A DNA stretch of 64,000 nucleotides from Micrasema longulum. Lineage: Eukaryota; Arthropoda; Insecta; Trichoptera; Brachycentridae. Where the stretch lies: the NCBI GenBank assembly GCA_022494885.1, contig JAGVSM010000918.1, positions 1-64,000 on the forward strand, read 5' to 3'. Below, in pieces: positions 12,037 through 22,945 of the stretch. The notes beneath the pieces were generated by a model that saw nothing but the letters and a program-made list of their open reading frames with translations, had not been told where the DNA came from and ran no database searches. Each line of letters starts with the position of its first letter. Position 1 is the stretch's first letter. The translations under genes and the position numbers were made by a program.

Positions 12037-12254
12037 TAAATATAATGAAAATTGTGTAATTAAACTTTGTAGCACTAACTTTGCATCACTTATTAACTTC
12101 ATAATGTTACATTTCTTTCGGCGATTTTAACAAGCCTAGATATTTTGTTCTGTAATTCACCACTATAATTGTGCCTTCTGTTCTATAGTGGTATGATTAA
12201 ATAAAAACGTATTTAAAAAAAAGAACTTGTGAACATTTTAATAATATCACCAGT

Positions 12255-12519
12255 TGTTGCACAACAATATAAAACCAACACGGTATGCATTTTTATAACC
12301 AACCCTTACATGCACCGATTACGTTATGAAAATATTTTATGTTGTGGGAGAAATAGTGAAAAAAGAGGAAGGGTATGAAGGGAGGGCGTGAGTTTAATAG
12401 GTATACCCCCTTTTTCAACTTTTTCTCCCATAACATAAAATAATTTCATAACCTAATCAATGCATATAAAGGTTACTTATTTAAATGCATGTCGTGTTGG
12501 TTTTATATTTTTGTGTAAC
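12255..12519. mobile_element. Long imperfect palindrome, MITE-like
   Basis: About 110-bp arms: the left begins 'gttgcacaacaatataaaac' and the right ends 'gttttatatttttgtgtaac'. 'gttatgaaaatattttatgt' is mirrored by 'acataaaataatttcataac'. A short loop separates the arms. Non-coding. Confidence 0.75.
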
Positions 12520-12559
12520 AATTATGGTGAAGAGGTATAGTGGGTTTTACACGTTGGTT

Positions 12560-12606
12560 TAATTAATGTCCTGACGAAGAGACGGGTACGTCTCGAAACC
12601 AAGAGC
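12560..12606 (+). ncRNA. Hammerhead-ribozyme-like motif, decayed
   Basis: CTGACGA (12571-12577), one extra A, a perfect 6-bp stem gagacg/cgtctc with a GGTA loop, then GAAACC. This is the order of a type I hammerhead core. An extra pyrimidine precedes CTGACGA relative to the 35-kb motif, and the stem III/cleavage part (usually ACCGGUC-like) reads ACCAAG here, so cleavage is unlikely. A near-identical copy lies at 56714-56757 on -. Such minimal motifs are known from Penelope-like elements; that link is inferred. Confidence 0.45.
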
Positions 12607-12710
12607 AACTTTTATTTTTATGCCCCAATGTCCAGAATTTGTAGATTAGTTAATTCGTCACATAACTTGGAATTCTTTGTAATAGATTTTCCGGCTTTTC
12701 ATATTTCTCT
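12603..12710 (+). repeat. Dispersed repeat shared with 7795-7895
   Basis: About 95 bp closely matching 7795-7895, immediately 3' of the hammerhead-like motif. Confidence 0.65.
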
Positions 12711-12719
12711 TTGCCACTA

Positions 12720-13200
12720 AAACAGCGTAGGACGAAGATAAATTGGCATGATTTAGCTCGAAGTATATTGTAAACAATTATTTTACCGTGTATATATCCC
12801 TTATTTCAATAATTAATATTGAGTGCTAACGAAACATAAAAGAAAATGATAAACAGTATGTAAATTATACATTAGATAACCTTCAGGATTACTTGTGAGG
12901 TGTAATTTTTTAAACAAAGATTGTTCACGCGATTTGACGCAGATCGCAAAAAAACATTTTTCTGAAAAATTATTTTATGCGAATGGCGGGTTTTTGAAAA
13001 CGGTCCTCAATTTCACACAACTAAATGGGTGACAGCGGTACGCAAAACTGATCCCCGGGAGTATTTTTTTGGAATTAATTACTTTAAAATGACCGTTACT
13101 GTAAAAAATGCCAACAATGAATAGTTGCATCAAATGCATTCTCATATAGGAGATATAATATGAGTTATTTTGCACTTGGTCAAATTTGTAGCGTCTGGGA
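12720..13200. other. Unassigned AT-rich DNA
   Basis: No gene or repeat family recognised. Confidence 0.3.
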
Positions 13201-13204
13201 GCAA

Positions 13205-13285
13205 AGGGTTAACAGTGGATTTTTTAAATTGGCTCTAATATTGTGAGCGTATTTCTACTTTTTTTTGTGTAACAACTGTAAAAAT
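13205..13285 (+). repeat. Dispersed repeat shared with 46225-46307
   Basis: 'acagtggattttttaaattg' to 'aactgtaaaaatcc' recurs with small changes at 46225-46307. The ends are partly inverted (tacagtggattttt / aaaaatcc). Confidence 0.6.
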
Positions 13286-13289
13286 CCTC

Positions 13290-14330
13290 GACACAAAATA
13301 AATTAATTGTTGAATTTTATTGGGTTTAAAAAAGATGGAACACCACGCTGTCCACTCTATTCCGTGGTATTCTAGTGAACAGGTTTCTTTTTATTACTTT
13401 TTCCCTAATTCTGTGTATTTATTTATTTTTATTTACGGCATATGGTACTCGTAACTACATCACTTTATTGCATGAAATGTGTACAAAAACAAAAGAAGGA
13501 CAATTACTTGGAGAATAAGATTCTAACAAAAATGAAAGTTTTATTATGTCAATCATCCTTCATCCCACACTGCATTTTGAATTGAGGAATCTGTGAAATG
13601 CAGGAAGATTTATCCTAATAAACTTGCTTTTCTACACAATATGGTCATGGAGACAAAACCATAATTTCTTTCAGAAGATTTGATGTATAACTTCTGATCA
13701 CAATGGAAAGTTAACAGAGTTATCTTCGACTGTCTGTAAAGAAAAATTGATAAAAATATTTAAAGTATCTTCATCGGTTACCTATAATTGAACATGTTTA
13801 CAAGAAAAAAATGCATGCGTATTCCGCTTTTCATACAGAAAACTTAATTTTACTTTGTAGATAAAATTGAAGATAAATGATAACTTTCCATTGTAACCGG
13901 GGCCCTGTGCCTCGATTATGTACGCTATCTTCATTTGTATATATCGAGACGGTATACTTAACTTCTGTACTATCTGTATCTTACCTCGGTATGTTCTACC
14001 TACTTGACATATCGACATCATATGATCGAAACAAGCCAATGAATGATCGCAAACAATTAGTCCGCGTTCATTACGTCATTCACATTTACAAAAGTTCTCA
14101 TTTATATTTATGAACATGATTTTTAAAAGATTTTTGACACTTGCCAAGACGATATGGTTAACGATCGTCTGTATTTATCTACCGAGCGACTATAAAGCCG
14201 GCTCTTTTAACGTCTCGATACGTACACTCCGGAAGATAGTAAAACAGAGGGAAAAAATTAATAACTCAATTTATTTTTTACATTTTAAATTTATTGATTG
14301 AATAGAATTGTGTAACAAAAATTTTGACAC
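13290..14330. other. Unassigned DNA
   Basis: Short open frames on both strands (for example 13877-14113) show no family motif. The compositional shift to about 40% GC near 13880-14060 suggests an unidentified repeat. Confidence 0.3.
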
Positions 14331-14387
14331 TGTTAGTGCGTAGATAAACTTATTTTGATAACCCTTTGGGGTTCTAGACCCGTCGGT

Positions 14388-14670
14388 GTAAACCGATGTA
14401 CTTACATCTAAACTTAATGGTGGGGAGATCGGTAGTATTTCTTTGTAGTCGGTCGGGAGAATTTTATCTTCAACTATGACGTCATACTGAAGCTATGTTG
14501 TTTTAAAGCGTAGATGTGTGTATCGTGACGTACACTTCTCCTTGTTTCATATCGATGTACCTACCCGAAACTTGAAGGTGGGGGGTCGGTAGTTTACCTT
14601 TGTAATCGCTAGAGCGAATTTATCTTTAACTATACCGTCAAGGTGAAGGTATGACGTCTTTATCTTCCCA
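14388..14670. repeat. Imperfect tandem duplication, about 170-bp period
   Basis: Unit 1 holds 'ccgatgtacttacatctaaa' then 'gatcggtagtatttctttgt'. Unit 2 holds 'tcgatgtacctacccgaaac' then 'ggtcggtagtttacctttgt'. Both continue into 'tttatctt(t/c)aactat'. Non-coding. Confidence 0.6.
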
Positions 14671-14989
14671 TCATAATAAGGGCCCTGGAAGAACCTATCA
14701 AACCGAGTTTTGTAGCAATGAAACCTTCCCAGTAAAGTGATTTGTACACGCTCGTTTAGTGTGTTCAAAAACCGCCTGGACGAACACATCTGTTAATAAT
14801 GATTTCCATTTATATTTTTTATATTTAAAACACAGTGCATTAGATGTACATGCAATTTACATACTTATTTTCATTTATTAATCGGTTTGTTGCATGTAAA
14901 TTACATATTTTTCTCAGCTGTTTTCCATATATTTACGTGTTAATACGTTACGTGTTTATGACTTCATTTTATTAATTTATTCTTCATTC

Positions 14990-15425
14990 CCCTTTAGCAT
15001 TGGTAAACCAAATGCAGCGTATTTCGATAATCTGCTACATGAAGGTAAGGCGATCAGTCTTACGCTTCAGGTGCCAGTCCAGGGACAATGAAATATAAGT
15101 TTATTTCGAGAAAACAGCAGCCATTATAACAAAAATACAACGTTTACAAATAAACCAAAATTTTAGGCCGATTGTGGTTTTCTATTTATTACTCAATATT
15201 GCAGTTTAAACGACCTTTCAAACCAATTTTTAACGCCCTCCCTGCCAGGAATCAAACCCAGGATCTCAAGAATCGTATGCGAACGCGCCAACCACTTCAC
15301 AGCCAGGCGGACTTATCTCCATCCGATTTCCTTGAGAGCAGCTATCACTCATCTAGGGTTCTGGATCTATTTCAGTCACAAAACTGTTTTCTTTATCCGC
15401 CTGGACACAAGACAAATTTCCGTTA
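14990..15425 (-). repeat. SINE-3 copy
   Basis: On -, from a 5' block ('gtccaggcggataaagaaaa') through a tRNA-like box at about 15310-15240 ('ggcgcgttcgcatacgattc', B-box-like 'gggtttgattcctgg') to the tail 'ctgaagcgtaagactgatcg' and 'gctgcatttggtttacc'. Landmarks match 51745-52125. Confidence 0.75.
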
Positions 15426-15429
15426 TTTT

Positions 15430-16080
15430 ATCAAATGATTCTCAATACGGGACTCGTGTCTACATAAATGTAAATACATAATAATGTGCATATCTGGTAG
15501 ACCCACTTGAAAAGCCCTAAGAAGGTTTATTATAATGGTTACCATCAGTCTCTCATGCAAATACGCATGCCTGCAATACGCCCCTGGGTATAATGCCGCA
15601 ATTAAAATAATTCCTCCACGCCGCAAACTATTAAAATTTACTTTACATTTAATTTCATTAGTGGAAATAATTATTATCGTGGACTATCCGTGGTGTATTC
15701 CGGAGCAGAGGACTGTGTAATAGCAACTGCGATATTTATGTAGGCACGCAAACGATTTATACCCTCGTGCACAGCACGGGTACAATTCATCCTGTAATTA
15801 TCAAAGACGTACGAATTCCTGGTCTTTACGTTGCGTGAAAAGGATCAGAATTCGGGATTCATTTTGGCGTCTAGGAATCCACTTTCATTTCACCTGCTCT
15901 ATTTATTTACACTTCGATATGTTTTGACCTTTGTGCCCAGAAGGATAATTTTCATTTTATTCTTTTCAAAAATATTTACACAATAATCTTAAAATTGACT
16001 TCTTGTTAAATTTTAAGCACACAACTCGTCAGCAGGTTCTCATATACCTATTTTTTCATACTTAACCTACATTATTGTTC
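15430..16080. other. Unassigned DNA
   Basis: No gene or repeat family recognised. Confidence 0.3.
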
Positions 16081-16084
16081 AATT

Positions 16085-16460
16085 TCAATTTTAAATTTAT
16101 TTATTTTATAAACGTTTATGTACATTACAAAAAAGTTCAATGCATACATAAAACGAAAAAATTAATACTAAAATTTAAATATACAAAAATGTTAAAATAA
16201 AAATACCCAGCAATTATAGAGAAAGAACTGAATCCTCTCTGAACTTTTTTTCACTAATATGAAAGAAGTCAATATCCGAAGAGATACGGTTGAGTAAAGA
16301 CATTGCTCTTCCTACTGGCGTTACCATCGGCAGGTTGGTTCTGCAAGCAGGAAGATAAAACAGCTTAAGCTGTCTATGTCTAAGGTAGTCATTAGGAACA
16401 TAAAGAAAAATACTCTCCGTTACATCTATGTTGATCGTAATACCACGGATCAATCGGAAT
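16085..16460 (-). pseudogene. Jockey-like family J, 3' end
   Basis: The - strand reads a segment with 'VPNDYLRHRQLKLFYLPACR', then TNLPMVTPVGRAM and DIDFFHIS. It aligns with DNYLRQRQHRLFHIP...RTNLPMVMPVGRAISMLN at 44680-44895. An ATTT-rich 3' end lies at 16085-16110. 5'-truncated. Confidence 0.8.
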
Positions 16461-16469
16461 TAATAACAA

Positions 16470-17265
16470 TTTTATTTGAAAACATTACATATCATACCAT
16501 ATGTTATTGTATTATTGAAAACTAAAACTACCATTAATATGAAAAACGTTTTTCCATTCCAATTTGAACATTTAACATTTCCCTCCTGTATTTAATTCAC
16601 TATTCTTAATATTGATTGTACAAACACGTAGAACTAATATTGTCTCAATATAATATATGTTCGGCATACTAAATGGTATAATTGATTAGCCATCATTACT
16701 GGGACAGGTAAAATTCCATATTTCGACTCTATGGTTGAGAAACAACGAAGTACTGTTCATCGATGAGCATTGAACAAACTACGGCCCAATTCTTCAATGA
16801 TAATTGTCTTCGTCGATTGTTAACTCAAGACAAGATCTTGACTTTTTTGGTTTTAAGTTTACAACGATTTAATCGAGCACTAAATAAATAGTCCAGATCT
16901 TGTCTTGAAAAATGTTTTTAACTATTCTTATATTTTAATATTAATACCCTAACTTACATATTTTACGTATATTGTACTGCAGTGTCCTTTTGCCATATTT
17001 ATTGCAATATCTAGGAACAGCTAGCCTTTCCATACTAGTAAACCTGGTGTTGTAATCATGTACCAATTTGTGTTTATACTCGGATAGAGACGAATGCTGA
17101 CAAATTCAGTTGTACGCTTTGGTACAATCGGTATATAATTTATTTATGTATTAGTGATATCGAAATATTGTGTCTGGCGGAATAGGTATTCATGTAGTTG
17201 CAATTTTGTCATTGAATTTCGCAAAGTTTGAATAAAATTAATATTCTATTCTATTCACACACAGT
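16470..17265. other. Unassigned DNA with a small hairpin
   Basis: An inverted pair 'caagacaagatcttgac' / 'gtccagatcttgtcttg' lies near 16827-16910. Otherwise nothing recognised. Confidence 0.35.
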
Positions 17266-17284
17266 TATGTGTGTGAAATATAAC

Positions 17285-17625
17285 CTAAACCCTGGACGAG
17301 TCCTTTCGACTTGATGGCTGCTCTCAGGCAAAGATTCATTGATAACAAAATCAAGTAGACATAAGTCCGCCTTATTATGTAGTGCTTAAGTGCTTGTTTT
17401 CGCCTACCGTTCTTGAGGTCCTGGGATCGATTCCTGGCAAGGTGGACTTTAAATATTATTTTTTTTATCTATATTTTATTTTCGCTGAATTTGCACCTGA
17501 AGCGTGAGGCTAATTACCTTACCCAAGTGTAGCAGATGATCGAAATATGCAGCATTTGGTTTGCCAAATTAGTACCTTAAGCACCATTTGGTGCGGAAAC
17601 GGGGATGGTAGTGATGCTATCGATC
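17285..17625 (+). repeat. SINE-3 copy, + orientation
   Basis: 'ctggacgagtcctttcgact' (5' block), then a tRNA-like box with B-box 'gggatcgattcctgg' near 17423, then 'cacctgaagcgtgaggctaa' and 'atgcagcatttggtttgcca', ending with 'ggggatggtagtgatg'. The order matches 51745-52125 in reverse. Confidence 0.75.
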
Positions 17626-17629
17626 ATTC

Positions 17630-17715
17630 AAGATGGGTTTACGGCTCGTAGTTATGCCGTAGACTCCAGATCCAAAGGTCCTTCGTTCGAAACTCGCATC
17701 ACCACTAGTTTATTT
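17630..17715 (+). repeat. tRNA-like SINE head fragment
   Basis: 'cggctcgtagttatgccgta' followed by a B-box-like 'cgttcgaaactc'. It resembles a tRNA half but folds poorly, so I treat it as SINE-derived. Confidence 0.35.
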
Positions 17716-17974
17716 TAATTTTATGTATTTAACTTTTCGTACATGATGTTAATTGTACTTTGGCGGGCTTATTGCCAAATGGCAATTTCTTCCAACCAGT
17801 CAATAAAATAATAGTTTTATTTTTATAATTCAAGTAACAAAACATATACAATAGAAAATAAAGATTAAAAAACTAAAGATATATAAAAATAGAAATACAC
17901 GTATTTGTTCATAAATTACCTTAAATCAATACTATTACTCAATGGGAAAAAGTATAAAAGAGGAAAGAGGAAAA

Positions 17975-18185
17975 GAGGAGAGATAAAGGAAGAGAAAGGA
18001 GATGTTTCTTCAGACGTGACTTAAACAGTTATACTGTAGTAACATATTTAATGGTGGATGGGAGATGTTTCCACAGTCGAGCCGCATTGACGCTATGTGA
18101 GTAAGAGAAGAAAGAGGAATTGTGGATGGGTATTAACAGAGTGCTTTGAGAATTAGAACGAAGAGGTTTTTTTATCCTCTAACGC
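17975..18185 (-). pseudogene. LINE relic, ORF2 C-terminus
   Basis: On -, 'LLIPIHNSSFFSYSHSVNAA', then RLWKHLPSTIKY and, after a stop, LFKSRLKKHLL. The order 'RLWN-LP...F+-+LK-HL' is the conserved end of Jockey/CR1-type ORF2. A second relic of the same block is at 58195-58420. Confidence 0.75.
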
Positions 18186-18244
18186 GAATATTTCTTCGTA
18201 TTTTACGGCTCATTAATGAACATATTTTGAAAAACCATGGAAAC

Positions 18245-19085
18245 GCAGATATTAACAAGTCAATATGCTCAGCGCGATATAAACATTGATTTTAAATAAA
18301 AATTCACCACTAGGCACGGTGAAATTTCATCAATAAATACGTCAATTAAAAATCATAAATCGAATTTTAAAAAAAAACCTTTATTATTTTTTCTAGTCAT
18401 ATTTATAATAATCTGTAAAAAAAATATTTACCTACCACAAAACTGTACTTAAAAAACTATGGTTTAAAAAAAATGCATTGCGGAAGTATTTATCTCTTCA
18501 CTGGTCGACAATCCAAATATATTTATTAATAGAGTACCCATCAACAAGAACATTTTTTAAACAAATAATAAAATATATTTTTAACATGAAGCTTTTAATT
18601 TTTCTCTTAAGTTAAAACTCTTAAAATAAGTTTCAGTAATTTCTGATAGATGGCAGTAATATTAGCAATTTTATTTATCCTTTATTTCTCTTTTTCAATA
18701 CAATTTTATTAAATAATAATTTGGTCACACAAAAAAAATCTTTAAAAAAAAAAAAATTAGTAATATTAGCTTTTTGCTTGGCAAAGCACTCGTTTGGCTT
18801 TTGAATTCCCCTAGTTTTGATATTTAAAAGCTTTCAGTAATTTTGGTTTACTAAATTAGTGCGGCGAGTTTCCGAAAGATGTCTCTTGTCATAAAATTAA
18901 TGTCCATCTCTGTTTTCTTGGTTGTGATAAAAAGTTTGTTTTGCTGCCATTGAAAAAATAAAGTGAATAAGTATTGTTAGAAATCAACTATCGGTGTACA
19001 TAATAGATAAGAATGATCTATCAATGATTCATAATTGATAATGGAAATATTTATACTAGTATAATATACTAGGAAATAGAAATGA
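18245..19085. other. Unassigned AT-rich DNA
   Basis: No gene or repeat family recognised. Confidence 0.3.
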
Positions 19086-19089
19086 AATA

Positions 19090-19300
19090 TTTTCAAGCAT
19101 TTCTAGTGGGTGAAATAATAAATAAAGGTTTTGACTCCTTTCGTTTACAAATAATAACAGTAGTAGATATTATAATTGAAGTTATTTAAATGTTCAAAAA
19201 TAGGGAGAATAGTGAATATTACACAGATACAACTAGCTAATGACAGATTGTAAACCCTGTAATGCCTTAGCTTCCATATTTATATCAGTTGAAATTTTTT
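19090..19300 (+). repeat. MITE-A copy, diverged
   Basis: 'aataaaggttttgactcctt', 'ttcaaaaatagggagaatag' and 'ctagctaatgacagattgta' match the central and right parts of the copy at 52614-52912. Confidence 0.6.
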
Positions 19301-19308
19301 TACTTGTT

Positions 19309-19309
19309 C

Positions 19310-19377
<68 letters not shown>

Positions 19378-19402
19378 AAACAGCAACAACAGCAAAAACA
19401 AG

Positions 19403-19463
<61 letters not shown>

Positions 19464-19479
19464 GCAACAACAACAACAA
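19309..19479 (+). repeat. (CAA)n microsatellite, about 171 bp
   Basis: Near-perfect CAA array with a few AAA and CAG units. Read on - it is (TTG)n and sits exactly at the 3' end of the RTE-like element that follows, so it is that element's simple-repeat tail, expanded. Poly-Gln/Asn/Cys frames through it are artefacts. Confidence 0.95.
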
Positions 19480-20322
19480 ACCATCACGCCGTTTCCCCTT
19501 AGGAGTAGGCAGAGAGGATAGAACGCCATAACACTCTATCTTGGCATACAGACCTCGCTTCCTCTACATTCATACATCTTCTTATGCACGCACGCCGATT
19601 ATTCCTACTTTTGACATGTCCATCTTCAAGTATTTGAGGGACTTGATCGTGCCATGTCTTTCTCGGTCTTTCTCGTTTTCTGCATCCATCAACATTTGCA
19701 TCGTAAATCCTTTTAGTCGTTCTTTCGCTGTCCATTCGCTCTACATGTCCAAACCAACGCAGCACCCCTTTCTTAATTCTGTCAATAATGCATGTCTCAG
19801 CCTTGCACACTTCACGGATCTCGACATTTGTGCACCTATCATACATCGTTTTACCACACATTCGCCTGGGGGATCGCATTTCGACAGCATTCAACCCACT
19901 TTCATCATTATTTTTCCAATTCCATACTTCGCTCCCATACATTAGAGTTGGAACTAGAACTCCGTTGTGAACTGCTAGTTTAGCCTCCTGCGATAAACAT
20001 TTGTTTGCCAAAGTAGATTTTAGTGCATCGTTCACCCTGTTCCCGGCACTCACCCTCCTTTCAATATCTTTATCGGCCTTTCCGTCCCTAGTAAACATAC
20101 TTCCCAGGTACACAAATTCTTCTACCTGATTCAGAATATCTCCGTTCACGCTGATCTCACATTTAGTTATATTTTCATCCCTTTCAAAAACCATCACTTT
20201 CGATTTATCAACATTCATAAGCAAATCCCTTTTCTTGCATACCTCGTAGACTTTTGTTACCAAGAATTGAAGGTCTTCTTTGCTGCTAGCAAGAAGCACG
20301 GCATCATCCGCATACAGAAGAC
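19480..20322 (-). pseudogene. RTE-like LINE, 5'-truncated copy with long open ORF2 end
   Basis: The - strand is open for more than 266 codons to a stop at 19499. The catalytic LYADD block is at 20314-20301, just inside the 5' truncation point. After it come 'LLMNVDKSKVMVFERDENIT', VEEFVYLGSMFT, 'LVPTLMYGSEVWNWKNNDES', the zinc-less RTE-type 'LRWFGHVERM' and the C-terminal WRSILSAYS. The open frame suggests recent activity of the family, although this copy lacks the endonuclease and most of the RT. The 3' UTR is about 20 bp ('acggggaaacggcgtgatgg'-like), followed directly by the TTG tail. Four further copies lie at 10308, 41185, 44036 and 53419. Confidence 0.9.
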
Positions 20323-20550
20323 TTGTTCACTTATAAAAATGAGGATGCACGTTTTATAATCATGCATTTTGTTTACGACTCAAATAAAGGAATTGTAATT
20401 ATTGTGATAGATTGTTTTGTAAAACAACCTTCCACCAACATAGTTATAAAAGTATCTAGATAAGCCTAAATAAGGTTATCAACATTTTGCGATCAATTTA
20501 TGTTCCGCGTTACTAACATACAATATTTGTTATCTCCCCTTTGTTAATAC

Positions 20551-21124
20551 TTAAGCTGGGTATACGCGAGAACAATACAAGAGACACCACAATATTGTCC
20601 TGTCCCAGCTCTGTGAACAGCCCCGGCCCCGCAGGACATGACAATGGACAATACAACAGGAACGCACGTGAAACTCTGCGAAAATTTGCGAGTTCGCGAA
20701 AAATATAATTGGTTTTATACCATGATGTATTGGAATTGCTGAAGAACGAACTATGTCTTCTTGATCATACTGATCATCGTGGTTTCGGATGTGACAGGGT
20801 TTAAAGAACACCCTGTATAATAAAAAGACGTTTTTCTGCCGACATTTTCGGCAGAAATAATGCGCGGGAGCAACACGTACGCGCCGAGCAAGTGGCTATT
20901 GGTTTACTGTCCTGTCCGTGCGCATTTACACGAAGACAAGTAGACAAGCGCGCGGAGGGGGGGGGGGGTAATCCATTGTTCTGTGGAGATAGCTTGCCTA
21001 TACATTTTTTTAGCCTATGTCCATGTCTATTGTCCTGTTCTTTAAATTGCTGTTTACACGAGCACATTAGTTCCGATGCTGGGACGGTAAAATATTGTAT
21101 TGTCCCCGTGTGAACGCCTCTTAA
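20551..21124. mobile_element. TTAA-flanked MITE (piggyBac- or Harbinger-like)
   Basis: Both ends carry TTAA. Left end 'gctgggtatacgcgagaaca' and the inverted right end 'gaggcgttcacacggggaca' share a G-rich, CG-containing terminus followed by 'acaatacaa'. The inside also has further inverted blocks (gtcctgtcccagc / ctgggacgg) and a G12 run at 20957-20968. No transposase frame. TTAA suggests piggyBac, but the 'gcgttcacacg' terminus is also common in PIF/Harbinger elements with TTA/TAA duplications. Confidence 0.65.
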
Positions 21125-21187
21125 AAGTAAATTGTGCTACTATATGTCCAACAAGTGCTTATATAAATGGAACTTTTTTATTTCCAG

Positions 21188-21343
21188 TTCGCAATGGCTA
21201 TTCCTGTGTGCCCGTGGCGCTGTCCGAAGGTCTAGACATACGTCTCAGTACGGCTGCTTCGCAGATCCGGTACACGACGACTGGAGTGGAAGTGGTCACC
21301 AATAGTTCTCGGAACCCTGCAGCTCCTCCCGTTACCTTCAAAG
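21188..21343 (+). CDS. KDM1A: Lysine-specific histone demethylase 1, internal exon (a)
   Basis: This and the next four entries code the C-terminal half of LSD1/KDM1A, the nuclear FAD-dependent amine oxidase that removes mono- and dimethyl groups from histone H3 Lys4, usually with CoREST and HDAC partners. The exon begins after 'tttccag' with two bases that complete a Val codon (phase 1 intron) and ends at 'aaag|gtaaga'. It reads '(V)[19 protein letters not shown]', closely matching the [18 protein letters not shown] block of animal LSD1 after the Tower insertion. The downstream part ([11 protein letters not shown]...) is the more variable strand region. Exons upstream of this point (SWIRM, first FAD half, Tower) were not found in 1-21187, so the preceding intron is either more than 21 kb or the exons lie outside the window. 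Confidence 0.95.
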
Positions 21344-21651
21344 GTAAGAATTCTTTTTCACAACGTTAATTAATTTTGAATTTATTAAAGTTTGTGTCGA
21401 GTTTGTTTAAACCACGTTCTACCACAACCTGATTGCTATTTTCTAGGACAATGAGGGAGTTCAGTGCTACGGGAAATTAGATTTAAAAAATATTTTCTTA
21501 CGCGCAGTAAAGCTTCGAGCATTATATTGTACGGGGAAGATTTTTGAAAATGTACTTCGCTAGTTTTTCCGAATTAATTAATCCGAATTAATTCGGATTG
21601 AATGCCAGTTTTTAAGGACCGTCCTAATGTCTTTGTGAAATAAATAAAATA

Positions 21652-22253
21652 CCAGTAGCTCAATCACAAATAACCATTGACGTGCTAATAAGCAACGTGA
21701 TAGCAATTTCTCACCATGGTTGTTTATCGTATTCGCGATTACAATGGAACATCCGTGAACACCCAATATTAAATCTTAAAATATTTACGTTTCGCGACGT
21801 ATAATCCTGTAGCGGAATCACATATTTCGTTGTTCTCTAAATCATTTTATTTTTAAAACGGTTGAAAACCCCTGAGCTCTTATCAAGAGACAGTTAGTAT
21901 TGTACCTAGGGCATTCAATATACATTGCAACAATACCAAGAAATCAATGATTTATATAATTACTTTGTAAGGCGCCCTTGAGGTATTATATTACGAAAGT
22001 GGCGCTATATAAGTTATCCATAATAATAATTACTATTTTGCAAGTGCAATATATTATATTATTTTTTATAGTGAACGCCGATTTTTCGCCAGTGAGCTGT
22101 ATTTATTTACGCGGAAAACAAAAAACAAACCGACACGAGCGTTGACTTATGACAGCGATAACTTAAGCGTGTTCATTATTGTTCATTGTGATCGCTCAAA
22201 TGCTTACTATGTTTTTAAACACACAAAATAGTTAATTGTGATTGAGCTACTGG
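21652..22253. mobile_element. MITE-D, 600-bp copy
   Basis: Perfect outer inverted repeat 'ccagtagctc' / 'gagctactgg', extended as 'aatcacaaataacca' / 'tagttaattgtgatt'. The right 220 bp recur in inverse orientation at 63674-63925. Non-coding. Confidence 0.8.
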
Positions 22254-22317
22254 ACCATAGTTTTACATTTTGCGTTGATTCTGCTATTATATTATCCATG
22301 GCTTTAACCATGAGTTT

Positions 22318-22756
22318 CTCCAGGGTATGCTTGGTTACAGCAGTTTGAAGACTAGAAGGAATGTGTATTTAACAACGCACTTCTTTCGATTGTTGCGTGC
22401 TATTATTGACAACCCTGAAATTATGCGGAGCATTAGCTTTTTTGTTCCGGATATTACCTTAGACAGCGTCAGAACAGACTGTTTTACATTCCAATATACA
22501 GGACCAACCTGCCAATGGTTATGCCTGTTGGAAGGGATATCTCTATGTTGAACAATATTGCTTTGGACATTGACATTTTTTACGTCTCTGAGGGAGTAAT
22601 TCGTTACAAGATTCTCTTACTTTTTTAACATATTATTCTCTGGGTATTATGTACACTTATGTGTTTTTTATATATACCTAATTTTACCTAATTATTTTAA
22701 TTATTTCTATATGTATGAATTAAGACATTCTATTTTATAATATATGAATAAATAAA
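22318..22756 (+). pseudogene. Jockey-like family J, 3' end
   Basis: 'LGYSSLKTRRNVYLTTHFFR', then LLRAIIDNPEIMRSISFFVPDI, a frameshift, and the 3' UTR ending in AATAAA repeats at about 22750. Roughly nine bases in ten match 44590-45030. It lies inside a KDM1A intron in the same orientation as the gene. Confidence 0.85.
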
Positions 22757-22945
22757 ATTGAAAATGAAAATATTATAACTTGCAATTTTCCGGTATCTAA
22801 TCAGAGTTCTCTGCATGTTCTTGTCCTACGGTTTTACAGATTATTTAAAACTTACTGACTTTAAATTTAAAATTAAAATAAATGGCAAATCTTGACTCTT
22901 TCGTTTCTGAATATCTTTGTTAAAAAAATTATGTAATTGTTCAAG

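Larger units (their letters stand above)
21344..22945 (+). other. KDM1A intron a/b
   Basis: 1602 bp, GT-AG, phase 1. It holds MITE-D at 21652-22253 and a Jockey-like J fragment at 22318-22756. The remainder (22757-22940) is AT-rich and ends in the weak acceptor 'gttcaag'. Confidence 0.85.

Noticed and set aside
19240..19531. Poly-Gln, poly-Asn and poly-Cys open frames
   Set aside because: They are the three frames of the CAA microsatellite tail of a LINE, not genes.
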